From NCBI GenBank assembly GCA_039654915.1, contig CM077600.1, positions 27,614,453-27,678,452 of the forward strand: a stretch of DNA of 64,000 nt. The letters run 5' to 3'. The notes under the pieces are model-generated. The model ran no database searches, was not told where the DNA came from, and saw nothing but the letters and a program-made list of their open reading frames with translations. Position numbers and translations under genes: made by a program. The stretch comes from Aquilaria yunnanensis (lineage: Eukaryota > Streptophyta > Magnoliopsida > Malvales > Thymelaeaceae). This document shows positions 34,808-44,300 of the stretch, piece by piece. Each line of letters opens with the position of its first letter. The stretch's first letter is position 1.

Positions 34808-35356
34808 ATGGATCCTACTTTTTCTGCCTTGCGAAAGTATTTCCTTTCTCTCCCAATGAACATCCTAAAAAAGATCTACCGAGTTCGCTGTGAACGATTA
34901 AGAGCTCTGATGCACAAAGGAATACCTGAAGATGTACGGTGGTTAATCGAAGCCAAGGTTCGTCTGGCAGGTGAAATCCCAGAGACATTTGCATCTTACA
35001 TGCCTGGTGTTGGCAAAAGTTCTTATGCCAGAAAAAGAAGAGCGAAAAGATTACAAGTCTGCCATAAATGTCGTAGGTGGACTTGTAAAACTAGGTGTCG
35101 TTCTTTAGGAATGATCTCCAATAATCGAGAAGATAAAATACGGTTCATCAAGAATGGCTTGAGTAAGGACTCATTGGATGATATCCAATTGACTCTTGAG
35201 ACGCATTCTTGTGGATCTGTGCAACGTGAAATTCTTGATTTATGGAGTATTTTTCATGAAGAACGAGACCGTTACAGTCCCGGGAATCTGACTTTAAACG
35301 ACCCTGTTTGCCGGCTTGTAAGAAAGCTGGATGGGAAGCAGATCCTCGACTCATAG
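34808..35356 (+). CDS. Accessory zinc-finger protein copy 1 (intact, 182 aa)
   Basis: An intact frame. The N-terminal half is helical-looking (LRKYFLSLPMNILKKIY). A basic run (ARKRRAKRL, residues 74-82) is followed directly by four cysteines at 85, 88, 93 and 97 (C-x2-C-x4-C-x3-C) and a G-x3-N...FIKNG stretch (residues 101-117). A C-terminal domain follows with conserved LNDPVC. The layout of arginine-rich run, CxxC knuckle, then Gly/Asn/Phe-Ile/Gly recalls the cysteine-rich nucleic-acid-binding proteins of carla-like plant viruses, some of which suppress RNA silencing. The knuckle spacing here is shorter and the C-terminal domain is extra, so homology is a hypothesis. It is the first of four related copies between pol and the 3' LTR. 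I know of no named retrotransposon family member. Confidence 0.75.
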   Translation: MDPTFSALRKYFLSLPMNILKKIYRVRCERLRALMHKGIPEDVRWLIEAKVRLAGEIPETFASYMPGVGKSSYARKRRAKRLQVCHKCRRWTCKTRCRSLGMISNNREDKIRFIKNGLSKDSLDDIQLTLETHSCGSVQREILDLWSIFHEERDRYSPGNLTLNDPVCRLVRKLDGKQILDS

Positions 35357-35518
35357 AAGCCGTTAATGCCGTTACTGGACGTAAAACCAGTGGAAGATGT
35401 GAGTCACAGTCACAATTACTGTACATACAGTTTGTTATATTTGGAAAAATTTGCATTTTCTTTTGACAGATGTACATGCTCCCCTAAGTGTAATCGACAC
35501 GTTATCCCTTTTCATCAC

Positions 35519-35525
35519 TATAAAT
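35519..35525 (+). promoter_or_regulatory. TATA box of accessory copy 2
   Basis: TATAAAT lies in the shared context TTATCCC-TTTCATCAC-TATAAAT, 121 bp before the copy-2 ATG. The same block recurs before copies 3 and 4 and, in diverged form, before LOG. Confidence 0.55.
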
Positions 35526-35645
35526 GCGTGTTCTTCCTTCTGATTAAACAGCAGATAAGATACCCCGTGACTTCTAAAGTCGGTTATTCCAGTTTCCTGC
35601 AATAACTGATTCATTTCCCTCTTCTCTCAAATTCTTCTTTCATCA

Positions 35646-36194
35646 ATGGATTCTACTCTTTCTGTACTGCGAAAATACTTTCTTTCCCTCCCACTAAAAG
35701 TCCTTAAAAAGATCTACCTTGCTAGATGTAAAAGAATCAGAGTTTTTACACGCAAATGCATTCCCGATAATGTGCAGTGGATAATTGAAGCTAAGGTCCG
35801 TATGGCGGGTGAAGTTCCAGATGCATTTATGCCCCGCATGCCCGGTTTAGGTAAAAGCCGTTATGCCAAAAGGCGAAGAGCAAAGAGACTAGGCGTGTGT
35901 TATAAATGTGGGCGATGAAATTGTAATACTAAATGTCGCTCTTTAGGATACATCTCCATAAATCGTGAAGATAAAAGAAAATTCATTAAGAATGGCCTGC
36001 GTAAGGAGTCTCTGGAAGATATCCGAGAGACTCTTGAAACGCATTCTTGTGGAAAAGTGCAAGGTGAAATTATCGATTTATGGAGGACTTACCATAAAGA
36101 ACGAAACCGTTACAGTCTTGGGAATGTGATTTTAAACGACCCTGTTTGTCAGTTTGTAAGAAAACTAGATGGGAAGCAAATCCCCGACTTATAG
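35646..36194 (+). pseudogene. Accessory zinc-finger protein copy 2 (nonsense in the zinc finger)
   Basis: The frame is collinear with copies 1 and 4 from ATG 35646 to TAG 36192. It is interrupted by TGA at 35916-35918, where copies 1 and 3 have TGG in the zinc-finger loop: a single G to A change. Upstream of the stop the basic run (AKRRRAKRL) and the CYKC pair are intact. After the stop the second cysteine pair, FIKNGL and LNDPVC blocks continue. A product ending at the stop would keep the helical part, basic run and half the finger. Confidence 0.75.
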
Positions 36195-36344
36195 AAGGCA
36201 TTGAAGCCATTACTGGACATGAATCAGTAGAAGATGAGAGTCACGGTCATGATTCCTGTACATATAAGCTGTCATTTGTCTTTTCTTTTGACAATAATAT
36301 ACTTGCTTCTGTAAGTGTAATTAACGCATTATCCCTTTCATCAC

Positions 36345-36351
36345 TATAAAT
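36345..36351 (+). promoter_or_regulatory. TATA box of accessory copy 3
   Basis: TATAAAT is preceded by the shared AAGTGTAAT...CGCATTATCCCTTTCATCAC block, 62 bp before the ATG at 36407. A diverged block of the same layout lies before LOG. Confidence 0.55.
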
Positions 36352-36406
36352 ATGTGTTAGTTATTTCCGTTTCCTACAATCACTAATTTCTTTCTTTTTC
36401 TCTTAA

Positions 36407-36970
36407 ATGCCTCCTTCATCAATGGAGCCTTCCCTTTCTGCTCTACGAAAATATTTCCCTTCTTTCCCAATAAATGTTCTTAAAAAGATTTATCAAGCCA
36501 GATGTGAATGATTCAGAGTATTTATGCACAAAGGCATTCCTGATAATGTGCGGTGGCTAATTGAAGCTAAGGTTCGTTCAGCTGGTGAAGTTCCAGAAGC
36601 GTTCTTTCCCCGTATGCCCGGCTTTGGTAAAAGCGCTTATGCCAAAAAGCGAAGAGCAAAGAGGCTAGGTGTCTGTCATAAATGTGGACGATGGAATTGT
36701 AATACTAAATGTCGCTTTTTAGGATACATCTCCAGAAATCATGAAGATAAAAGAAAATTCATCAAGAACGGCCTGCGTAAGGAATCTTTGGATGATATCC
36801 TATTAACTTTTGAAACACATTCTTGTGAAATAGTGCAATGGGAAATTATGGATTTATGGTGGACTTTCCGTAAAGAGCAGGATCGTTACAGTCTTGGAAA
36901 TCTAACTTTTAATGACCCTGTTTGCCAGTTTGTGAGAAAACTGGATGGGAAGCAAATCCCCGACTTATGA
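36407..36970 (+). pseudogene. Accessory zinc-finger protein copy 3 (early nonsense)
   Basis: The copy is very similar to copy 4. ATG at 36407 and a second in-frame ATG at 36422 start the same N-terminus (LSALRKYFPSFPINVLKK). TGA at 36509-36511 replaces the CGA codon of copy 4, a single C to T change. Reinitiation at ATG 36524 would give 148 residues that keep the basic run (AKKRRAKRL), the complete four-cysteine finger (CHKCGRWNCNTKC), FIKNGL and LNDPVC, so a shortened product remains possible. Confidence 0.75.
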
Positions 36971-37118
36971 AGGCATTAAAGCCATTACTAGACATAAACT
37001 AGTGGAAGATGAGAGCCACAGTCATGATTGCTGTACATATAAGCTGTCATTTGTCTTTTCTTTTGGCAATAATGTACTTACTTCCGTAAGTGTAATAAAC
37101 GCATTATCCTTTCATCAC

Positions 37119-37125
37119 TATAAAT
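37119..37125 (+). promoter_or_regulatory. TATA box of accessory copy 4
   Basis: TATAAAT is in the shared CATTATCC-TTTCATCAC context, 100 bp before the copy-4 ATG. The leader between them contains GGATACGGTACTCC, also found just before copy 1. Confidence 0.55.
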
Positions 37126-37218
37126 GCGTGTTCTTCCTTCTGGATACGGTACTCCATAACTCCCAAAGTCAGTTATTTCCATTTCCTACAATCACTAATT
37201 TCTTTCTTTTTCTCTTAA

Positions 37219-37782
37219 ATGCCTCCTTCATCAATGGAGCCTTCTCTTTCTGCTCTACGAAAATATTTCCCTTCTTTCCCAATAAATGTTCTTAAAAATG
37301 TTTATCAAGCTAGATGTGAACGAATCCGACTATTTATGCACAAAGGCATTCCTGATAATGTGCGGTGGCTATTTGAAGCTAAGGTTCGTTCAGCTGGTGA
37401 AGTTCCAGAAGCGTTCTTTCCCCGTATGCCTGGCTTTGGTAAAAGCGCTTATGCCAAAAAAAGAAGAGCAAAGAGGCTAGGCGTTTGTCATAATTGTGGA
37501 TGGTGGATTTGCGGCAATAAATGTCGTTCTCCAGGAGTGATCACCAGAAATCGTAATGATAGAATAAAATTCATCAAGAATGGCTTGCGTAAGGAATCTC
37601 TGGAAGATATCCGAGAGGTTCTTGAAGCGCATTCTTGCGGAATAGTGCAATTTGAGGTTGTTGGATTATGGATAATTCTCCAAAAAGAACGAGAACGTTA
37701 CAGTCTTAGGAATCTGACCCTAAACGACCCTGTTTGCCAGTTTGTGAAAAATCTAGATGAGATGCAAATCACTGATTCATAG
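37219..37782 (+). CDS. Accessory zinc-finger protein copy 4 (intact, 187 aa)
   Basis: An intact frame starting at 37219 (in-frame ATG also at 37234, matching copy 1). The order is as in copy 1: helical N-terminus (LRKYFPSFPINVLKN), then GFGKSAYAKKRRAKRL with a basic run, then cysteines in C-x2-C-x4-C-x3-C spacing (CHNCGWWICGNKC). After these come FIKNGLRKESLEDI and the C-terminal LNDPVCQFV. Conservation of finger and basic run between copies 1 and 4, and divergence elsewhere, suggests the nucleic-acid-binding part matters. No stop or frameshift is present. Function is unknown; see copy 1 for the viral-protein comparison. Confidence 0.75.
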   Translation: MPPSSMEPSLSALRKYFPSFPINVLKNVYQARCERIRLFMHKGIPDNVRWLFEAKVRSAGEVPEAFFPRMPGFGKSAYAKKRRAKRLGVCHNCGWWICGNKCRSPGVITRNRNDRIKFIKNGLRKESLEDIREVLEAHSCGIVQFEVVGLWIILQKERERYSLRNLTLNDPVCQFVKNLDEMQITDS

Positions 37783-37814
37783 AAAGCATTGAAGCCGTTA
37801 CTGGACGCAAAGCC

Positions 37815-38300
37815 AGTAGAAGACGGAACAAGGTCACGATTACTGTACGTGCTAGCTGTCGCTTTTGAAATTTTCCTCCCCTTTTGGTAATAATGTATCC
37901 ACTCCTGACATGAACCAAAGTCACGATTACTGTACGTGCTAGCTGTCGCTTTTGAAATTTTCCTCCTCTTTCAGCAATAATGTATCCACTCTTGACATAA
38001 GCCATAGTCACGATACTGTACATGCTAGCTGACGCTTTTGAAATTTTCCTCCCATAATGTACCTACTCCTGACATGAGCTATAATTATGACTACTGTATA
38101 TACCTGCCACTTTTGAAATTTTCCTTCTCATCCGACAATCATGTACCTACTCCTGACATAAGCTACAGTCGCGACTACTGTACATGCTAGCAGCTATTTT
38201 GAAAATTTTCCTCCTCTTTTAACAATAGTGTACCCATACCTGACCAGAGTCATACCCGTGACTACTATGAATAGCTGGCAATAATATATCCATTCTTGAA
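37815..38300 (+). repeat. Tandem ~70-100-bp repeats upstream of the LOG promoter
   Basis: About six imperfect units are present. Each carries a TCACGATTACTGTACGTGCTAG-type phrase split across AGCTGTCGCTTTTGAAATTTTCCTC and an AATAATGTATCCACTCCTGACAT phrase. The same sequence occurs once 3' of accessory copies 1, 2 and 3, so the array arose by amplifying the spacer of those modules. It ends ~30 bp before the LOG TATA box and could act as a repeated upstream element. That role is inference. Confidence 0.7.
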
Positions 38301-38331
38301 AAATAAAATTATTGCCTTATCTCTTCATCTC

Positions 38332-38338
38332 TATAAAT
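38332..38338 (+). promoter_or_regulatory. TATA box of the LOG gene
   Basis: TATAAAT is in the context TTATCTCTTCATCTC, recognisably the same block as before accessory copies 2-4 (TTATCCCTTTCATCAC). It lies 40 bp before the LOG ATG, so transcription would start very near the ATG. Confidence 0.55.
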
Positions 38339-38371
38339 ATATCTTCTTTTCTCACAAGGGTAAGGATAGGA

Positions 38372-39001
38372 ATGGAGAAAACCCCAACTCGTAAATCCCG
38401 AAGTATTTGTGTATTTTCTGGGGCTTTTCCTGGAAAAGATGAAGAGTATTTAAAAGCAGCCAACCATTTGGGTAGAGTATTAGCTGAGCGAAAAATACAT
38501 TTAGTTTATGGAGGAGGTAGTGTCGGATTAATGGGAGGTGTAGCATCAGCAGCATCTCTAGGAGGAAGTCAAGTTCTGGGCATTATCCCTGGACCTCTGA
38601 AATTTATTTCTGGGGACACGATTGGAGAAGAATTAGTGGTTAAAAATTTACAAGAGCGCGTGTTACAAATGCTTTTAAATGCTGATGCTTTTATCGCTCT
38701 ACCAGGTGGTTTTGGCACATTGGGAGAAGTCTTTCAAATTGCTTCCATGGCCCAACTTAATTTGCATAAGAAACCCATTGGGCTTTTAAATGTTAACAAT
38801 TTCTTTACAGGTCTGATAGCTTTTATGGATTATGCTATGCAGAAGAATTTTATATCAAGAGTGGCACGGTGAATCATAATATCCGCAACAACTGCTGAAG
38901 AATTGCTAGATAAAATACAAGCTTTTGTTCCTGAACCAGATCCAGCAATGATTCAGATAGACTGGACGCGACAGTCTTTCCCGAACAGTTCGATCCCATA
39001 A
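38372..39001 (+). pseudogene. LOG: LONELY GUY-type cytokinin riboside 5'-monophosphate phosphoribohydrolase, intronless, one nonsense codon
   Basis: LOG enzymes release active free-base cytokinin from the nucleotide precursor in one step. The frame from ATG 38372 starts with RKSRSICVFSGAFPGK. It has YGGGSVGLMG (residues ~47-55), the conserved Arg of the ER.L.M block (residue 96) and the family signature PGGFGTLGE (residues 111-119). HKKPIGLLNV and MQKNFIS follow. TGA at 38870-38872 (codon 167) is followed in the same frame by typical LOG C-terminal sequence (IIISATTAEELLDKI) to TAA 38999, so the full frame would be 209 residues, normal for the family. Host LOG genes have several introns; this one has none, consistent with capture through an RNA copy. 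The truncated form keeps the catalytic motif but loses ~43 residues, so activity is uncertain. It lies inside the retrotransposon, behind a promoter block shared with the zinc-finger genes. Confidence 0.88.
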
Positions 39002-39563
39002 TAGTCCTCTACTAACCCTGTTGAAATATTGTGGAAGAAGAAGTGATCCGATCCGTTTTGCTTGTCCTTTAGTTTTATTATCAGCATTTTCTTTCGTGTT
39101 TTAGTTTTTCTCTCAGGGAATTTCTTTTTTTTATCTTATAAGATAGTCTCGTCCATGCTGATATTAAAACCATAGGACAATGCCTTTAGGTTGGAATGGC
39201 TGAGTAAAGAGTAATTTTTATTGCTCTTGAGACGCATCCTATTAGGTCTACTAGGCATAACATTTTGGGATAGTTAAGCTTCAACCTTATTTGGATGACA
39301 TATCTCTCAAGCGAATCTATATTTACTGAAAAAAATATTAGATGAACCTTGGATATTGATTCCAAACATCCGTTCCCTTTACATAATTTGTTAGCGATAT
39401 TGTTATCATCAAGATTCACTCATTTTATCGAAGTCTAAAGTTTCGCACTCGCCTATTATGCAAATTCACACTTTCGAAGAAAATTATTCCAATTCTAATT
39501 GCTTTCATATAAATTTTGCTCGAGGTTCAAGGAGAGTTCCTTAACCTCATTCAATCAAATTTT
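39002..39563 (+). other. Non-coding interval between LOG and the minisatellite
   Basis: No gene is seen. It includes probable 3' UTR sequence of LOG and, from ~39520, degenerate GAGGTT/AACCTC phrases that lead into the minisatellite. Confidence 0.5.
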
Positions 39564-41288
39564 CAAACGATAGGAAAGTCCTATCGTCGAGGTTAAAAAA
39601 ATTTTCCTTAACCTCAAAATCATCAAATTTTCAAACGATAGGAAAGTCCTATCGTCGAGGTTAAAAGAATTTTCCTTAACCTCAAAATCGCCAATTTTCC
39701 TTCAAACGATAGGAGAGTTCCTATCGTCGAGGTTCTAAGGTAGGACCCTTAACCTCAAAACAATCAATTTTCCTTCAAACGATAGGAGAGTTCCTGTCGT
39801 CGAGGTTCTAAGGTAGGACCCTTAACCTCAAAATCATCAATTTTACTTCAAACGATAGGAGAGTTCCTATCATCGAGGTTCTAAGGTAGGGCCCTTAACC
39901 TCAAAATCATCAATTTTCCTTCAAACGATAGGAGAGTTCCTATCGTCGAGGTTCTAAGGTAGGACCCTTAACCTCAAAACAATCAATTTTCCTTCAAACG
40001 ATAGGAGAGTTCCTGTCGTCGAGGTTCTAAGGTAGGACCCTTAACCTCAAAATCATCAATTTTACTTCAAACGATAGGAGAGTTCCTATCGTCGAGGTTC
40101 TAAGGTAGGACCCTTAACCTCAAAACAATCAATTTTCCTTCAAACGATAGGAGAGTTCCTGTCGTCGAGGTTCTAAGGTAGGACCATTAACCTCAAAATC
40201 ATCAATTTTACTTCAAACGATAGGAGAGTTCCTATCGTCGAGGTTCTAAGGTAGGACCCTTAACCTCAAAATCATTCAAACAATTTTCCTTCAAACGATA
40301 GGAGAGTTCCTATCGTCGAGGTTCTAAGGTAGGGCCCTTAACCTCAAAATCATCAAATTTTCAAACGATAGGAAAGTCCTATCGTCGAGGTTAAAAGAAT
40401 TTTCCTTAACCTCAAAATCATCAATTTTCCTTCAAACGATAGGAGAGTTCCTATCGTCGAGGTTCTAAGGTAGGACCCTTAACCTCAAAACAATCAATTT
40501 TCCTTCAAACGATAGGAGAGTTCCTGTCGTCGAGGTTCTAAGGTAGGACCCTTAACCTCAAAATCATCAATTTTACTTCAAACGATAGGAGAGTTCCTAT
40601 CGTCGAAGTTCTAAGGTAGGACCCTTAACCTCAAAATCATTCAAACAATTTTCCTTCAAACGATAGGAGAGTTCCTATTGTCGAGGTTCTAAGGTAGGGC
40701 CCTTAACCTCAAAATCATCAAATTTTCAAACGATAGGAAAGTCCTACCGTCGAGGTTAAAAGAATTTTCCTTAACCTCAAAATCATCAATTTTCCTTCAA
40801 ACGATAGGAGAGTTCCTATCATCGAGGTTCTAAGGTAGGGCCCTTAACCTCAAAATCATCAATTTTCCTTCAAATGATAGGAGAGTTCCTATCGTCGAGG
40901 TTCTAAGGTAGGACCCTTAACCTCAAAACAATCAATTTTCCTTCAAACGATAGGAGAGTTCCTGTCGTCGAGGTTCTAAGGTAGGACCCTTAACCTCAAA
41001 ATCATCAATTTTACTTCAAACGATAGGAGAGTTCCTATCGTCGAGGTTCTAAGGTAGGACCCTTAACCTCATTCAAACAATTTTCCTTCAAACGATAGGA
41101 GAGTTCCTATCGTCGAGGTTCTAAGGTAGGACCCTTAACCTCAAAACAATCAATTTTCCTTCAAACGATAGAAGAGTTCCTATTGTTGAGGTTCTAAGGT
41201 AGGACCATTAACCTCAAAATTATCAAATTTTCCCTTCAACGATAGGAGAGTTCTTATCGCAGAGGCTCTAAAAAAATTTTCCTTAACC
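39564..41288 (+). repeat. Minisatellite, ~24 copies of a ~73-bp hairpin-rich unit
   Basis: CAAACGATAGG recurs at 39564, 39636, 39703, 39776, 39849 and so on to ~41235, about 24 times. The usual period is 73 bp, with a few shorter and longer variants. Each unit contains two inverted repeats. One is CGATAGGA-GAGT-TCCTATCG. The other is a GAGGTT...AACCTC pair around TAAGG...CCTTA. Many substitutions, such as A to G giving a G:U pair, keep the stems. The array ends ~100 bp before the polypurine tract. Variable tandem repeats in the 3' untranslated region are known for Tat/Ogre elements and can seed satellites. Confidence 0.92.
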
Positions 41289-41382
41289 ACATAGTTTAGG
41301 CGGCGAGAAGGTTCTCAATGGCTAGCTAAGATGGACGAAATTTGGTAACTACTTTGCATACATCATGTCCCATGAAGCATGC

Positions 41383-41391
41383 AAAGGGGGG
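41383..41391 (+). promoter_or_regulatory. Polypurine tract of the Ogre element
   Basis: AAAGGGGGG lies 4 bp before the 3' LTR. This is the expected place for priming plus-strand DNA synthesis. Confidence 0.8.
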
Positions 41392-41395
41392 CAGC

Positions 41396-44300
41396 TGTTG
41401 ACACCCAATTTCGTCCGGCCTTTTTTTTAAAAAAAATTTAAAAAAAAAAAACTAATTAAAAAATTATTATTATTATTATTATTATTGCTAAAAAATTTAA
41501 TTATGTTAATTAGTTTAAAATATATTTTTATTTTGAGAAGATTTGATTTAAAATAATATATGTGTGAATATGTATGTGTTTGAAATAAAAATAAAATTTC
41601 AGAAAAAAATGACAAAAAATTAAAAGTATGAGGTAAAAATGACAAAATTGAGAAGTTTCGGACAAAATTGACAAATTCTGAAAGTTTCAGGAGCTTTGGG
41701 TAATTTTTCGCGTCAATTTTGGGCCTAAACGGACGTTTCTAGCCCAAATTGACAGAAAACGTTAAAATTGTCAAAATCAGAAGCTTCTGAGCTTATCCAG
41801 AGCTGGAGTAACGCAAAGGACTGAAACTGTCATTTTATCAATTTAAAAGATAAGTTTGATATTTTTTATTAATTTATCCGTCCACAGTTCAGCTAAGCTC
41901 CTTCTATAAATACCCCCCCAAATTCAGTGCTGAACACACAGAAAATCAGAGAAAAAAGTTCAGAGCTCCGTTTTAAAAATAGATAAAATTACAGCCATAT
42001 TCCCTAGCCTCTCCTCCTTCTGCCAGAAAGTCTCAAAATTTTATTTTTCTACGATTTGACCATCTCTTTCGTTTGATCTCCTTCGTTGTTCTCTCTCTCT
42101 CTCCTCTCGTTTTCTCTCTCTTTCTCCTCCTGCCGCCGTGCTGCCTCGCCCGTTGCCGTCCCGCCGCCGTGCCGCCTCGCCCGTCGCCGTCCTGCCACCA
42201 TACCGCCTCGCCGCGCCGCCCTCGCCGCGTCACCCTACCCTCGCCGCATCGTCCCGCCGCCTTGCTGCCTCGCCCGTTGCCGTCCCGCCGCCGTGCCGCC
42301 TCGCCCGTCGCCGTCCTGCCGCCGTACCGCCTCGCCTGGCACGCCGCCCTCGCGTCAGCCTCCCTCCCCTCCTCCCTTGCTCCCCTGCACGCCCAGCCAC
42401 GCCTGCGTTCGTCGTCGTTTCCCTGTTTCCATAAAATTCAAAAATTGATTTTAAAAGGGTAAACTCTCATTTAATCATTCAACTTTTCAATTTCTTTCTA
42501 TTGAGTCACTAACTTTTTTATTTTGTTCTTGCAGAATTAATTACTAACCGTTTTAATTTTTACTTGTTTGTTTATTATTTGTTTATTACTAACCCTTCTT
42601 TTATTGTTGTTATTAACAACTAACAACTAACAACTAACTTACTAACTTTTTTATTGTTGTTAATTAATTAATTTAATTAACTTGGTTAATTAACTTAATT
42701 AACTTGGCTAACTCTTTTATTATTGTTGTTAATTAATTAACTTAATTAAACTTGGCTAACTTTTATTATTGTTGTTAACAATTAATTTAATTAAACTTGG
42801 CTAATTTTTATTATTGTTGTTAATTAATTTAATCTAACTTTTACTAACCTTTTTTTATTGTTATTAACTAACTAATCCAACTAATCTAACTATATTAATT
42901 GTGCTAACTTTTATTATTATTGTGTTATTAAAGTGGATGGCCAAAAAGCCCCACTTTATTAATTAAATTTTTTTATGATTAAAAGATAAAAAAAGGAATT
43001 TTATGTGAATAATTTTCTAAAGGCTAATAAAAATTACTTTTTTTTTTATTATTTTGAAACAAAGTTTTTATTCCTTTTAATAAACAAACATAATGAAATA
43101 ATTCAAAAATAAAATAAATAAATAAATAAACATAAAATCATTATTTTAATACATCTTTAAAATTAATAATTAATGAAATAAAAAAAAATTAAAACTCCAT
43201 GACCAAATGATCCGCCAGGATCCATGGCTCGGAAATATTTTTAAATAAAATATATAAATAAATTTTTTCTTTATAAAAAATAAAAAAAAACTTTAGACTA
43301 ATATATTAATTATCTATTAATATATAATTTTTTTATTTTTATTTATTAATAAAAAGAATAAAAAGCGTAAAACTTTTGGGTTAATATTTTTCAGTAATAT
43401 TTTATTTAAAATAATAAAATATAAATTTTTTAGTAAAAAGAATAAAAAAAGTAATTTTTTGGGTTAATATTTTTCAGTAAAATTTATTTCTTTTAAAATA
43501 ATAAAATATAACTATTTTTAGTTTTCTTTATTAAAAAGAATAAAAAGAGTAAATTTTGGGTTAATATTTTATTTATTTCTTTTAAAATATAACTTTTTTT
43601 TAGTTTTCTTTATTAATAAAAAGAATAAAAAGAGTAAATTTTGAGTTAATATTTTTCAATAATATTTTATTTATTTATTTTAAAATATAATATTTTTTAG
43701 TTTTCTTTATTAATAAAAAGAATGAAAAGAATAAAAATTTTGGGTTAATATTTTATTCAGTAATATTTTACTTATTAAAAGATATAACTTTTTGTTTCCT
43801 TTATAAAAATCTTAATCAAATAATTTCAAAATAATACAAAATAAAACAAAAATAATTGAATTTTCTCTTCAATATTTTTGACTTATTGATTAGATATATT
43901 TTCAGAAATATAAATTAAAATTAAAAAAAAAAATCTTTCATCAAACAAAGAAGAATATAAAAAAATAAAAATATCAAGACTTTTGTTTTAAAATACATAT
44001 AAGTTTTCGGTTAAATAATCTTTTATTCCAAAATAAATTAAATAAATATCAAAACTTTTCTTCTTTTGTTTAAAATATACATATAAAATTTTGATTCTCT
44101 TAATAAAATAATTACTTTTGGTTAATCTTTTATAAAAAAAAAAAAATAATAAAATAATAAAAAAAAATAAAAAAATTTTAGTTCATGGTATATTGGCTGG
44201 AAACTGTCCCGTGCCCGCTTTTGAGCTGCTTCACCTGGTGAAGAGGGTCTGGCTGAGTAACAACGCCCCGTACCATGATCAAAATTTTTAATTTTGAACT

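Noticed and set aside
39564..41288. The regular 73-bp repeat as a CRISPR array
   Set aside because: The repeats have no variable spacers of uniform length, and the context is a plant retrotransposon; it is a minisatellite.
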